Notes: generated by a model not told the origin, from the sequence alone. 64,000 nt of DNA from Psychroserpens ponticola (GCF_023556315.2 NZ_CP116221.1:1251001-1315000), one strand, 5' to 3'; positions 33,322-41,337 are shown, counted from the stretch's first letter. Translations and numbers: made by a program.

Positions 33322-34137
33322 TTATACTGCAACGTCATATTCTCGTAACGCATCATTAAGAGACGTTTTTTTATTGGTACTTTCTTTACGTTTACCAATA
33401 ATTAGTGCACAAGGCACATTGTAATTTCCAGCAGGAAACGTTTTAGTATAACTTCCAGGAATTACAACAGAACGTTCAGGAACGACACCTTTCATTTCAA
33501 CAGGCTCATCTCCAGTAACATCAATAATTTTTGTACTCATGGTCAAAACGACGTTAGCTCCTAAAACTGCTTCTTTTTCAATACGAACACCTTCAACAAC
33601 AATACAACGAGAACCAATAAATGCGCCATCTTCTATAATAACTGGTGCAGCTTGCAACGGTTCTAAAACACCTCCAATTCCAACTCCTCCAGATAAATGT
33701 ACATTCTTCCCAATTTGAGCACAACTGCCAACTGTTGCCCAAGTATCAACCATTGTTCCTTCATCTACATAAGCACCAATATTTACATAACTAGGCATTA
33801 AAATAGTACCAGGAGAAATATATGCTCCATGTCTAGCTACTGCATTTGGTACCACACGAATTCCTTTCTTTTTATAATCTCGTTTTAATGGAATTTTATC
33901 ATGATACTCAAAAATACCAGCTTCAAGAGTTTCCATTTTTTGAATTGGAAAATATAAAACAACAGCTTTTTTTACCCATTCATTAACTTGCCAACCCGTT
34001 TCAATTGGTTCTGCAACTCGTAAAGTTCCTTCGTCTAAAAGATCGATTACAGATCGTATACTTTTAATAGTGGAATCATTAGTTAAAAGTGAGCGATCAT
34101 TCCATGCTTCTTCTATATGTTGTTGTAATTCTTTCAT
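33322..34137 (-). CDS. dapD: Tetrahydrodipicolinate N-succinyltransferase
   Basis: 271 residues, the family length. A left-handed beta-helix of hexapeptide repeats occupies about 100-220 (VRPN... then GAYISPGTILMPSYVNIGAY, VDTWATVGSCAQIGKNVHLS, GGVGIGGVLEPLQAAPVIIE). DapD succinylates tetrahydrodipicolinate with succinyl-CoA in the lysine/meso-diaminopimelate pathway. Its promoter box lies 22 bp upstream, and beyond that is the divergent noncoding region leading to ruvX. Confidence 0.97.
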   Translation of the reverse strand: MKELQQHIEEAWNDRSLLTNDSTIKSIRSVIDLLDEGTLRVAEPIETGWQVNEWVKKAVVLYFPIQKMETLEAGIFEYHDKIPLKRDYKKKGIRVVPNAVARHGAYISPGTILMPSYVNIGAYVDEGTMVDTWATVGSCAQIGKNVHLSGGVGIGGVLEPLQAAPVIIEDGAFIGSRCIVVEGVRIEKEAVLGANVVLTMSTKIIDVTGDEPVEMKGVVPERSVVIPGSYTKTFPAGNYNVPCALIIGKRKESTNKKTSLNDALREYDVAV

Positions 34138-34158
34138 CTTAATTTAAGTCGGTTTTTA

Positions 34159-34166
34159 CAAAGATA
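34159..34166 (-). promoter_or_regulatory. Predicted -7 promoter box of dapD
   Basis: Minus strand TATCTTTG, exact TAnnTTTG match; start expected near 34152, leader about 15 nt. Confidence 0.6.
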
Positions 34167-34215
34167 AGTCTATAAAATTGGTCTCATAATTTCTAATTCA
34201 GAAAAAATAAAAAAA

Positions 34216-34360
34216 TATGTGACCAATTAAAAAATAGTGTGTCTTATAGTTGTGATTATTATATCTTGAGTGTTGTCCCTAATACAAACACTTGAGTTCT
34301 TTAATAATTAATAGCTAATTTTTTAAAACACCTTTCTTTCCCTAGGAAGGTGTTTTTGTT
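34216..34360 (+). ncRNA. Candidate small RNA unit A between dapD and ruvX
   Basis: Begins with a 28-bp element (34216-34243, starting TATGTGACCAATT and ending GTGTGTC) that recurs with three mismatches in unit B. About 110 bp further lies an intrinsic terminator with plus-strand T tract (34325-34360). dapD and ruvX diverge, so neither needs a terminator here; that argues for an independent plus-strand transcript of roughly 105 nt. Within it AGTGTT and AACACT could form a stem (34270-34294 region). No significant ORF. The shared element is presumably promoter or operator, though it lacks a TAnnTTTG box. Confidence 0.5.
34325..34360 (+). terminator. Intrinsic terminator of unit A
   Basis: 10-bp stem AAAACACCTT (34325-34334)/AAGGTGTTTT (34347-34356), 12-nt loop, then TTTTTGTTTT on the plus strand. 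Confidence 0.8.
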
Positions 34361-34374
34361 TTATTAATTCCTGA

Positions 34375-34513
34375 TATGTGACCAATTGAAAAAAGGTGTG
34401 TCATAATAGTATAACATGAACTGTTTAAGGTAGAGGGTAAACAAGTTTATGGATGATTATTAATGGTTGATTATTTTGAAACGCTTCTTTGACCTACAAA
34501 GAAGCGTTTTTTT
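34375..34513 (+). ncRNA. Candidate small RNA unit B between dapD and ruvX
   Basis: Second copy of the 28-bp element at 34375-34402 (TATGTGACCAATT...GTGTGTC), starting 159 bp after the first. A strong plus-strand terminator follows at 34478-34513, so the distance from element end to terminator stem end (108 nt) nearly equals that in unit A (113 nt), while the transcribed bodies differ in sequence. The body includes a G-rich patch (GGTAGAGGG) and no convincing ORF. An alternative is a ruvX leader with an attenuator, but ruvX has its own -7 box after this terminator. Confidence 0.5.
34478..34513 (+). terminator. Intrinsic terminator of unit B
   Basis: Perfect 13-bp stem AAACGCTTCTTTG (34479-34491)/CAAAGAAGCGTTT (34497-34509), 5-nt loop, followed by a plus-strand T tract; the opposite strand has only three T residues after the stem. 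Confidence 0.9.
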
Positions 34514-34526
34514 GCTTTATAAGAAT

Positions 34527-34534
34527 TACTTTTG
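34527..34534 (+). promoter_or_regulatory. -7 box of ruvX, 4 nt before the start codon
   Basis: TACTTTTG followed by CAAT and the ATG at 34539. Initiation would be at or next to the start codon, predicting a leaderless ruvX mRNA. Confidence 0.5.
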
Positions 34535-34538
34535 CAAT

Positions 34539-34952
34539 ATGGCAAGATTACTAGCAATAGATTATGGTACAAAACGAACAGGTGTTGCTGTAACAGATGA
34601 GTTACAGATTATTGCTTCTGGTTTGACTACAGTTGATACCAAAGAATTAATTGGGTTTTTAAAGGCCTATATTTCTGAAGAATCAGTTGAATTATTTATT
34701 GTTGGAGAACCAAAGCAAATGAATTTTGAATCGTCTGAAAGTGAAGTGCATATTTCTAAGTTTTTAGAAAAATTAAAAAAAGCATGCCCAGATATTCCTA
34801 TTAAAAGAATAGATGAGCGCTTTACTTCTAAAATAGCATTTCAAACTATGATTGATAGCGGACTTAATAAAAAGCAACGCAAAAACAAAGCTTTAGTAGA
34901 TGAGATTAGTGCAACAATAATTCTTCAAAGTTACTTGTATAATCAATCTTAA
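34539..34952 (+). CDS. ruvX: RuvX/YqgF-family pre-16S rRNA nuclease
   Basis: 137 residues from the ATG at 34539, the family length; the in-frame extension upstream would read through the unit B terminator hairpin and is rejected. RNase H-like fold: LLAIDYGTKRTGVAVTD (catalytic Asp in the first strand), LFIVGEPKQMNF, RIDERFTSKIAFQTM and DEISATIILQSYL with the last Asp. YqgF/RuvX processes the 5' end of 16S rRNA in E. coli. Followed 65 nt later by def. Confidence 0.94.
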   Translation: MARLLAIDYGTKRTGVAVTDELQIIASGLTTVDTKELIGFLKAYISEESVELFIVGEPKQMNFESSESEVHISKFLEKLKKACPDIPIKRIDERFTSKIAFQTMIDSGLNKKQRKNKALVDEISATIILQSYLYNQS

Positions 34953-34989
34953 TTAAATATTAAAAGTTATAAAATCAGAATAAGAATTG

Positions 34990-34997
34990 TATTTTTG
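34990..34997 (+). promoter_or_regulatory. Predicted -7 promoter box of the def-DUF5606-mazG operon
   Basis: TATTTTTG, exact TAnnTTTG match, 20 bp before the def ATG. Confidence 0.6.
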
Positions 34998-35017
34998 CAA
35001 TCGAAAAATTAGATTAG

Positions 35018-35608
35018 ATGATATTACCAATTGTTGCTTATGGCGACCCAGTTTTAAGAAAAAAAGCAGAATCAATTACTAAGGATTATCCAAAACTAGA
35101 TGCGCTTTTAGAGAATATGAAAGAGACGATGTATGGTGCTTTTGGTGTAGGGTTAGCTGCGCCACAAATAGGATTGCCTATTCGCTTATTTTTAGTTGAC
35201 ACATCTCCTTTTGCTGAAGATGAAGAATTTACTGAAGAAGAGCAGGAGACTTTGAAAAAATTCAAACGTACATTTATAAATGCTGAAATCATTGAAGAAG
35301 AAGGAGATGAGTGGGCTTTTAATGAAGGCTGCTTAAGTATTCCTGATGTTCGCGAAGATGTTTTTAGACAACCAAAAATAAAAATTCAGTATCAAGATGA
35401 AAATTTTGAAACGCATACTGAAGAATTTGACGGTTTGATTGCGAGAGTGATTCAGCATGAATACGATCATATTGATGGTATTTTATTTACAGATAAATTA
35501 TCATCATTAAAAAAACGTTTGATAAAAGGAAAATTATCAAACATTTCAAAAGGAAAAATAAATGTAGATTATAGAATGCGTTTCCCTGCTTTAAAAAAGA
35601 AACGATAA
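35018..35608 (+). CDS. def: Peptide deformylase
   Basis: 196 residues. The three catalytic motifs are intact: GVGLAAPQIG (about 45-54), EGCLSIP (metal-binding Cys, near 107) and QHEYDHIDG (HExxH, near 147-155). It removes the N-formyl group from nascent polypeptides using Fe2+ or another divalent metal. An acidic insertion (EDEEFTEEEQET) between motifs 1 and 2 is typical of Bacteroidota versions. First gene of an operon with DUF5606 (26 nt) and mazG. Confidence 0.97.
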   Translation: MILPIVAYGDPVLRKKAESITKDYPKLDALLENMKETMYGAFGVGLAAPQIGLPIRLFLVDTSPFAEDEEFTEEEQETLKKFKRTFINAEIIEEEGDEWAFNEGCLSIPDVREDVFRQPKIKIQYQDENFETHTEEFDGLIARVIQHEYDHIDGILFTDKLSSLKKRLIKGKLSNISKGKINVDYRMRFPALKKKR

Positions 35609-35634
35609 CACAAAAAAATCATAGCATATAAATT

Positions 35635-36063
35635 ATGAGTTTAGATAAAATACTTTCCATTTCAGGAAAACCAGGATTATATAAAATTATCGCACAAACA
35701 AGAAATGGCTTTGTTGCAGAATCTTTAATTGACCAAAGAAAGGTGAATGTTAATATTCATAGTAACGTGAGCATTCTTAGTGAAATTGCAGTGTATACAT
35801 TAACTGAAGAGTTGCCATTAAGAGAGGTTCTTAAAAAGGTAATGGAAAAAGAAAGCGGTAATCAAACATCGATTAGCCATAAAGATTCTAAAGATACTTT
35901 AGAGGAGTATTTCTTTGAAGTATTACCCGATTATGATGAAGATCGTGTATACGCTAGTGATATCAAAAAAATCATTCAATGGTATAACTTACTTCAAAAG
36001 CATGATATGTTAGATGCTTTAGAAGAAGACAAAGAAGTTATTGCTTCTGAAGAGGAAGAATAA
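35635..36063 (+). CDS. DUF5606 domain-containing protein
   Basis: 142 residues. The N-terminal 50 residues (LDKILSISGKPGLYKIIAQT, then GFVAESLIDQRKV) form the DUF5606 beta-domain known only from Bacteroidota; the C-terminal part is acidic and helical, ending in EEDKEVIASEEEE. No enzymatic motif. It is consistently found, as here, between peptide deformylase and mazG, which suggests a link to translation or nucleotide quality control, but no function is established. Confidence 0.9.
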   Translation: MSLDKILSISGKPGLYKIIAQTRNGFVAESLIDQRKVNVNIHSNVSILSEIAVYTLTEELPLREVLKKVMEKESGNQTSISHKDSKDTLEEYFFEVLPDYDEDRVYASDIKKIIQWYNLLQKHDMLDALEEDKEVIASEEEE

Positions 36064-36072
36064 GGATTAAAC

Positions 36073-36846
36073 ATGTCTGATAAAACATTGCAATTAAAAG
36101 CTTTTGAGCGTTTACTCATTATTATGGATGAGTTACGTGAACAATGTCCTTGGGATAAAAAGCAAACCATGCAAACGCTTCGTCATTTAACTATTGAAGA
36201 GGTTTATGAGTTAGGAGATGCTATTTTAGATGATGACTTAGATGAAGTTAAAAAAGAATTAGGAGACGTCTTACTTCACATTGTATTCTACTCAAAAATT
36301 GGTAGCGAATCTAATGCTTTTGATATTGCAGATGTTTGTAATAGCATTTGCGACAAGTTAATTGATCGTCATCCTCATATCTATGGAGATGTTGTTGTTG
36401 AAAATGAAGACGATGTTAAAAGAAATTGGGAGCAGCTTAAGCTGAAAGAAGGCAAGAAAAGTGTACTTGAAGGTGTGCCAAAAAGTTTACCAGCCATGGT
36501 AAAAGCCAATAGAATTCAAGATAAAGTTGCAGGTGTAGGATTTGATTGGGAAGAACCTAATCAAGTCTTTGAAAAAGTAGAAGAGGAGCTCGGCGAATTA
36601 CAAGTTGAAATCAATGCTGGCAATCAAAATCAGATAGAAAGCGAATTTGGTGACGTATTGTTCTCAATGATAAATTACGCACGATTTTTAAAGATCGATC
36701 CAGAAAGTGCTTTAGAGCGTACTAATAAAAAATTCATCAAGAGGTTTCAATATTTAGAACAGAAATCTAAAGAATTAGATAAGCCATTATCTGATATGAC
36801 GCTAGCAGAAATGGATATATACTGGGAAGAAGCGAAAAAAATATAA
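36073..36846 (+). CDS. mazG: Nucleoside triphosphate pyrophosphohydrolase MazG
   Basis: 257 residues, the full-length two-domain type. Domain 1: CPWDKKQTMQTLRHLTIEEV with EExxE (EEVYELGDAI) and ELGDVLLHIVFYSKI. Domain 2: FEKVEEELGELQVEI and EFGDVLFSMINYARF. Each has the ExxE...ExxD helix bundle that binds magnesium. It hydrolyses NTPs and dNTPs to monophosphates, which can lower (p)ppGpp or remove damaged nucleotides. Last gene of the def operon; the downstream 250 bp hold structured noncoding sequence. Confidence 0.96.
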   Translation: MSDKTLQLKAFERLLIIMDELREQCPWDKKQTMQTLRHLTIEEVYELGDAILDDDLDEVKKELGDVLLHIVFYSKIGSESNAFDIADVCNSICDKLIDRHPHIYGDVVVENEDDVKRNWEQLKLKEGKKSVLEGVPKSLPAMVKANRIQDKVAGVGFDWEEPNQVFEKVEEELGELQVEINAGNQNQIESEFGDVLFSMINYARFLKIDPESALERTNKKFIKRFQYLEQKSKELDKPLSDMTLAEMDIYWEEAKKI

Positions 36847-36902
36847 TTTTTTCAATTCTCGACATCCAAACACACAAAATCATTCGTATATAAATTAGAT
36901 TG

Positions 36903-37034
36903 GAAACTTAGTATAAGTTTCTCTATCATAGGTAGGCAATCTTAATTGTATAGTTAAGCGGATAAATTAAGATTAAAATTTAGTTTAGTTAGGTATAAAA
37001 TCCTGTCTGTTTTTGCAGACAGGATTTTATTTTT
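36903..37034 (+). ncRNA. Candidate structured RNA or long 3' UTR between mazG and yebC
   Basis: Three consecutive hairpins in 132 nt: GAAACTTA/TAAGTTTC (36903-36921, 3-nt loop), AATCTTAATT/AATTAAGATT (36938-36974, 17-nt loop) and the terminator stem (36997-37028). No ORF. The sequence sits between convergent genes, so it may be the structured 3' end of the def-mazG mRNA or a separate small RNA; I see no TAnnTTTG box just upstream, which favours the 3' UTR reading. Confidence 0.4.
36997..37034. terminator. Bidirectional intrinsic terminator between mazG and yebC
   Basis: Perfect 13-bp stem AAAATCCTGTCTG (36997-37009)/CAGACAGGATTTT (37016-37028), 6-nt loop, with a better T tract on the plus strand. 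Confidence 0.88.
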
Positions 37035-37040
37035 TATAAA

Positions 37041-37066
37041 GTTTTCGAATGTGCTCGAAATGACAA
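37041..37066 (-). repeat. Second copy of the TCGAGC...TCGA intergenic repeat
   Basis: The minus strand carries the core TCGAGCACATTCGA preceded by TTGTCATT; it aligns with 21244-21269 at 19 of 26 positions. It lies between the terminator and the end of yebC. Confidence 0.4.
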
Positions 37067-37100
37067 TATACTAATAATGATACTTTATTAGTACTAACAA

Positions 37101-37847
37101 CTAATCTGTAGATTCCTCCATCGTATGATACACGTTTTGCACATCATCATCTTCTTCCAATTTTTCTAGAAGTTTTTCAACGTCTTCTGCTTGTTCTGGA
37201 GTAATGGTTTTTGTCACTTGTGGAATACGTTCAAATCCTGAAGAAATAATTTCAATTGAATTCGTTTCAAGATACGATTGTATGTTTCCAAAACTTTCAA
37301 ATGGCGCATAAATCATAACGCTCGTTTGCTCATTTCCTTCTTCATCTTCATCTGTGTCTTCAAAAATTTCTTCAACACCAAAATCGATAAGCTCTAATTC
37401 TAATTCTTCTAAATCTAATTCTTCGCCTTTAATTTTAAAATTACAGGTATGGTCAAACATAAAAACGACAGAACCTGAAGTTCCTAAGCTACCATCACAT
37501 TTGTTAAAGTAAGAACGTACATTAGCTACAGTACGCGTATTATTATCTGTGGCAGTTTCAATAAGTACTGCAATTCCATGTTGTGCGTAACCTTCAAATA
37601 AAACTTCTTTATAATCACCTTGATCTTTCTCACTGGCTTTCTTAATAGCACGTTCAACATTATCTTTTGGCATGTTAACCGCTTTCGCATTCTGAATGAC
37701 GGCTCTTAATCTAGAGTTTGAATCTGGATCAGGACCACCTTCTTTTACAGCCATTACAATGTCTTTACCTATGCGAGTAAAAGCCTTGCTCATTGCTGAC
37801 CAACGTTTCATTTTTCTTGCTTTACGAAATTCAAAAGCTCTTCCCAT
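37101..37847 (-). CDS. YebC/PmpR-family protein
   Basis: 248 residues. The N-terminus is the family hallmark (GRAFEFRKARKMKRWSAMSK), followed by GGPDPDSNSRLRAVIQNAKA, MPKDNVERAIKKA, EVLFEGYAQHGIAVLIE and DNNTRTVANVRSYFNK. An acidic stretch (FEDTDEDEEGNE) lies near 170. Members were described as DNA-binding regulators; recent work on YebC-type proteins links them to ribosome stalling at proline-rich stretches, so translation support is an alternative role. Monocistronic, convergent with the mazG operon. Confidence 0.94.
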   Translation of the reverse strand: MGRAFEFRKARKMKRWSAMSKAFTRIGKDIVMAVKEGGPDPDSNSRLRAVIQNAKAVNMPKDNVERAIKKASEKDQGDYKEVLFEGYAQHGIAVLIETATDNNTRTVANVRSYFNKCDGSLGTSGSVVFMFDHTCNFKIKGEELDLEELELELIDFGVEEIFEDTDEDEEGNEQTSVMIYAPFESFGNIQSYLETNSIEIISSGFERIPQVTKTITPEQAEDVEKLLEKLEEDDDVQNVYHTMEESTD

Positions 37848-37917
37848 TATCGTTCTATTTTAAAAGTTTTTTGTTGAATTCAAAATTATTGAAATTTAAT
37901 TGAAATGCCAACAAACA

Positions 37918-38952
37918 TTAGTCATTTGGAATGTGATTTGCTAAAAAATTTGCGTTGGTATTATTAATTTGGTTAATCGTGTTTTGGCGATCATTATTTA
38001 ATTCTGTATTTACCTTATTATAATTCTTAACCGCTTTATTGATATCTTTTACTTTCTTATTATAGGCATCAATTTGTTCTTTGGTGCGTTCACGTTCAGG
38101 TGTTTGTTCTAAACTGTTTTTTATCTTCTCGAAGTCTTCATTTAGAATTAAAAAATCGGTCAATTGAGGAATTTTATTTTCAGTTTCATCAATAAAGAAT
38201 TCAAATGCTTTTTTTGTAGCGTTAATTATAGAATCATCATTTTTATATTGAGACTGTTCTTTTAAGGCTATTAGGCCTTCTTTTGCTGCAGCATTTAATG
38301 CATTTGAATTTTGTTGAATAGCGCCTACATCATTAGACTCAACAGCTTCCCATAGATATACTTCATTAATATATACTTTGAAATAAACCAAATACATATC
38401 ATTATAATGTTCAAAAACTTCATTTGAGATTTTCATTTTTCTCCCAAGATCATTTTCACTTTCAATAATTTGAATCTCATGTTTTTCAGCAAAGGCATAA
38501 AAGTTGGTTTCGTATTCTTGTTGCGATTCTTCCATTTTTTTATCAGCCAATTCTTGAGCAACGATATATGCTTCCATAGCATCGTAAGATTGATCTGCGA
38601 CTTCTTTCATATCAACAATAGCAGCATAATCGTGATTTAAGAGACTTTTGTTTAGTTGCATGTGCTTTAACACTTGGTTCTTGTATTCATCACCATCAAA
38701 ACCATCTGCCTTTTCAATTTTTGCGATTGCTTTGTCTATTGTTTTTAGCAAATTTTTGCGCTTGCCTTCAATACTTCTGTCGCTATTACTATGAGCAACT
38801 GCTTTAGTGTATTTCCACATATTTTTTGTAATAGCTTGTTGTTCTTCAGCTACAAAATCTAAATATTCTGAGGCATTGTCAAAACTTTGTGCAGTTACAA
38901 AAGTTGAAGTCAGAATGCAAAATAAGCTAAGAGTTAATGTGATGCGTTTCAT
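37918..38952 (-). CDS. Exported helical protein of unknown function, paired with an S41 protease
   Basis: 344 residues: signal peptide 1-21 (ending VTAQ), then an almost entirely helical, charged sequence with coiled-coil character (EQTPERERTKEQIDAYNKKV, KAVKNYNKVNTELNNDRQ). No catalytic motif or known domain. LIC11966-like or similar surface families come to mind but I cannot confirm this. It begins 1 nt after the stop of the S41 protease gene, so it is co-transcribed and could be a substrate, adaptor or inhibitor of that protease. Confidence 0.75.
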   Translation of the reverse strand: MKRITLTLSLFCILTSTFVTAQSFDNASEYLDFVAEEQQAITKNMWKYTKAVAHSNSDRSIEGKRKNLLKTIDKAIAKIEKADGFDGDEYKNQVLKHMQLNKSLLNHDYAAIVDMKEVADQSYDAMEAYIVAQELADKKMEESQQEYETNFYAFAEKHEIQIIESENDLGRKMKISNEVFEHYNDMYLVYFKVYINEVYLWEAVESNDVGAIQQNSNALNAAAKEGLIALKEQSQYKNDDSIINATKKAFEFFIDETENKIPQLTDFLILNEDFEKIKNSLEQTPERERTKEQIDAYNKKVKDINKAVKNYNKVNTELNNDRQNTINQINNTNANFLANHIPND

Positions 38953-38953
38953 G

Positions 38954-41011
38954 TTAATCGGTTATGTTTAAGTTTAAAAGGTCTAGCAATATATAATGTG
39001 CTTCAGATATATAGATGTCATTTTGAATCGTCTTTAAAAAGGCTTCGTTGACTTCTTTTTGTTCATTATTATAACTAAGAACCTCAATTGTTGAACTTGT
39101 ATTACTTACTACTAAAGTAGATGTATTGTTGTTAATAGAATCACTAAATAATTCCCACTGCGAATGGTATGCATTCATGTTTTTATATACGTTTTGTAAC
39201 GTGAGAGGATATTCCGTTTTTAATTCAAAATAATTGTCTATAATAAGCGTATTAAGAGATTTTACAGCGTCAAAGGCTAAATTACTCCCAACTCTAATTC
39301 GATTTTTTGTTTCTAAAGCTTTCAAAGGTAGTGCTTTAAGTTTAATATATTTTAGAGTAGGCTCAATAGAATCATTATCTAGTGCAAATGAAGAAAAGCG
39401 TTCTTCAGTTTTAAAATTGTCATATAAGTTGGGTAGTTGTATGTCTGGAATAACACCAACAGACTGATGGCTTTGTCCTGTAATGCGATAAAATTTTTCG
39501 ACAGTAAGTTTTGAAAACCCTAATTGTGAATCTTCGTCTAATGGCAGAATGACTTGCGCAGAAGCTTTACCATGTGAAGTTGAACCTACAACAATTGCTC
39601 TATTATAATCCTGCATTGCTGCTGCAAAAAACTCTGAAGCTGATGCACTAAAATTATTAATAAGAATAACGATAGGTTTCATAAATAACGAACCTCTATT
39701 TGTATCTTTAATCGTAAATGTATCACCATTTCCATATTTTAAAATGGATAATGGACCTCTATTTATAAACATGCCAGACAAATCTGCTGCTTCTTTCATT
39801 GAGCCTCCACCATTAAATCTTAAATCTAGAATAAGCGCATCAATATTTTCCTTTTGGAGTTTGTAAAGTTCTTTGGCAACATCATTTGCGACACCTAATC
39901 CGTTTGGAGATTCAAAATCTGAATAAAAATTATTGATACTGATGTATCCTATATTCGCTTTATCTTTTAACAGGTAACCAGTTACTGTATTATCTTCAAT
40001 TTTGGTTTTAGTTTTTGTGAGTTCGATGTCTTTAAGAGTTCCATTTTGTTTCTTAATTTTAAATGTGATGGTTGTATTATTTTCATCATTTATAAAAGCA
40101 ACTATGTCATCATTTGAAACACAATAGGTTTCTAAAATGATATCGTTTGCTTGTAAAGATTTTATAATATCATTCGTTTCGAAATCACCATTAATAAATG
40201 CAGGACTTCCAGGAGTGATGTGTGCAATTACAATATTGCCTTTGTCATTTTTGTTTGTTATAATTCCGAAAGACAGCTGGTCGTTTGAAAGCGAATTAAC
40301 ATAGGTTGTTTTGTCAGTTGCATTGAAAAATGTAGAATTTGGATCATGAAAAGCCACATAAGCATTCAAAAAGGCTTCTTTTACAAATTGTGAAAGTCCG
40401 CCATTTTTGTTTTGCAATTCTTCAAGTTTGCATAATTCTTTTTGTATAATTTTAGGTTTAATCTCTTTCTCTTCCTTTTTAAAGTTTGCTGAAAGGTTTT
40501 CGATTATAGAATCTTGTTCAATAAGTTCAAATAAGATGTTATATCGAATACGTTTGCTCCAATAGTTAATTGTTTCTGTATTATCATCAAGATATGTATA
40601 AGCAGCATCTGGAGCAAAACGCAAGGTGTCTTTACCAGAATAATCAAATTTAGATTTAGAAAAACCATGTATGATTTGTTTTGCATTTTCAATGCGTTTG
40701 ACAAGAATTTCACTGTATTCATCAATAAATGCACAATCGTTATTGGCAATATAATCATCTAATTGTAAACGATCTTTTTCAAATACATCAATATCTTTTT
40801 GAATAAAGAATCTTTTTTTGTCATCTAATTGCGCTAAAAACAGTTTGTAAACACCAACAGAAAGACTGTCGTCGATTGGTTTTGGTTTGAAATGTTCTTT
40901 TTTAACTAAAGCTTTTATCGCTTGTAATTGTTCACAAAATTCGGGTTGATCCTGAGATTGTACACTTAAAAAACAGCATAATAAAGAAAGTAAAGTGAGT
41001 TGTTTAAGCAT
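38954..41011 (-). CDS. Exported S41-family (C-terminal processing) peptidase
   Basis: 685 residues. Signal peptide 1-19 (ending VQSQ), an N-terminal helical region, a PDZ domain (about 230-330, including GNIVIAHITPGSPAFING), and the tail-specific protease core: IGYISINNFYSDF, ALILDLRFNGGGSMKEAADL, catalytic Ser in NFSASASEFFAAA near residue 457 and Lys in SHGKASAQ near 482, then GVIPDIQLP. This resembles Prc/Tsp of E. coli in layout and size. It degrades or trims periplasmic proteins from the C-terminus. Followed at once by the helical exported protein. Confidence 0.95.
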   Translation of the reverse strand: MLKQLTLLSLLCCFLSVQSQDQPEFCEQLQAIKALVKKEHFKPKPIDDSLSVGVYKLFLAQLDDKKRFFIQKDIDVFEKDRLQLDDYIANNDCAFIDEYSEILVKRIENAKQIIHGFSKSKFDYSGKDTLRFAPDAAYTYLDDNTETINYWSKRIRYNILFELIEQDSIIENLSANFKKEEKEIKPKIIQKELCKLEELQNKNGGLSQFVKEAFLNAYVAFHDPNSTFFNATDKTTYVNSLSNDQLSFGIITNKNDKGNIVIAHITPGSPAFINGDFETNDIIKSLQANDIILETYCVSNDDIVAFINDENNTTITFKIKKQNGTLKDIELTKTKTKIEDNTVTGYLLKDKANIGYISINNFYSDFESPNGLGVANDVAKELYKLQKENIDALILDLRFNGGGSMKEAADLSGMFINRGPLSILKYGNGDTFTIKDTNRGSLFMKPIVILINNFSASASEFFAAAMQDYNRAIVVGSTSHGKASAQVILPLDEDSQLGFSKLTVEKFYRITGQSHQSVGVIPDIQLPNLYDNFKTEERFSSFALDNDSIEPTLKYIKLKALPLKALETKNRIRVGSNLAFDAVKSLNTLIIDNYFELKTEYPLTLQNVYKNMNAYHSQWELFSDSINNNTSTLVVSNTSSTIEVLSYNNEQKEVNEAFLKTIQNDIYISEAHYILLDLLNLNITD

Positions 41012-41046
41012 AGAGGGATTTAGTAGGTTTAAAATTTGGTTTTAGA

Positions 41047-41337
41047 TTAGTCTTGAACTTCAACAATAGCTTCAATGGCGTCTGCTAATTTAAAATCTTT
41101 ATCTGTAACACCATTGACGCTATGTGTTGATAAAGATATTTTTAAAACGTTATACACATTGCTCCAGTTAGGATGATGGTTTTGCGCTTCACATTCAAAG
41201 GCAATTCTACTCATGGCACTAAAGCAATCTTTGAAATTATCAAATTCAAATTCGGCATGAATAGCATTTTTATGATATTCCCAATCTGGAAAACGCAATA
41301 GCTTTTTTTCAATAATGTCATCTGACAGTAAACTCAT
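41047..41337 (-). CDS. phhB: Pterin-4a-carbinolamine dehydratase
   Basis: 96 residues, one complete PCD/DCoH domain: FEFDNFKDCFSAMSRIAFEC, the signature AQNHHPNWSNVYNVLKISLS with the two catalytic His, and THSVNGVTDKDFKLADAIE. It recycles 4a-hydroxytetrahydrobiopterin produced by phenylalanine hydroxylase; stand-alone genes can also act in molybdopterin or moonlight otherwise. Located 35 nt upstream of the S41 gene on the same strand. Confidence 0.94.
   Translation of the reverse strand: MSLLSDDIIEKKLLRFPDWEYHKNAIHAEFEFDNFKDCFSAMSRIAFECEAQNHHPNWSNVYNVLKISLSTHSVNGVTDKDFKLADAIEAIVEVQD

Noticed and set aside
34467-34538. 24-codon N-terminal extension of RuvX
   Set aside because: It would translate through the unit B terminator hairpin and lies upstream of the ruvX -7 box; family length fits the ATG at 34539.
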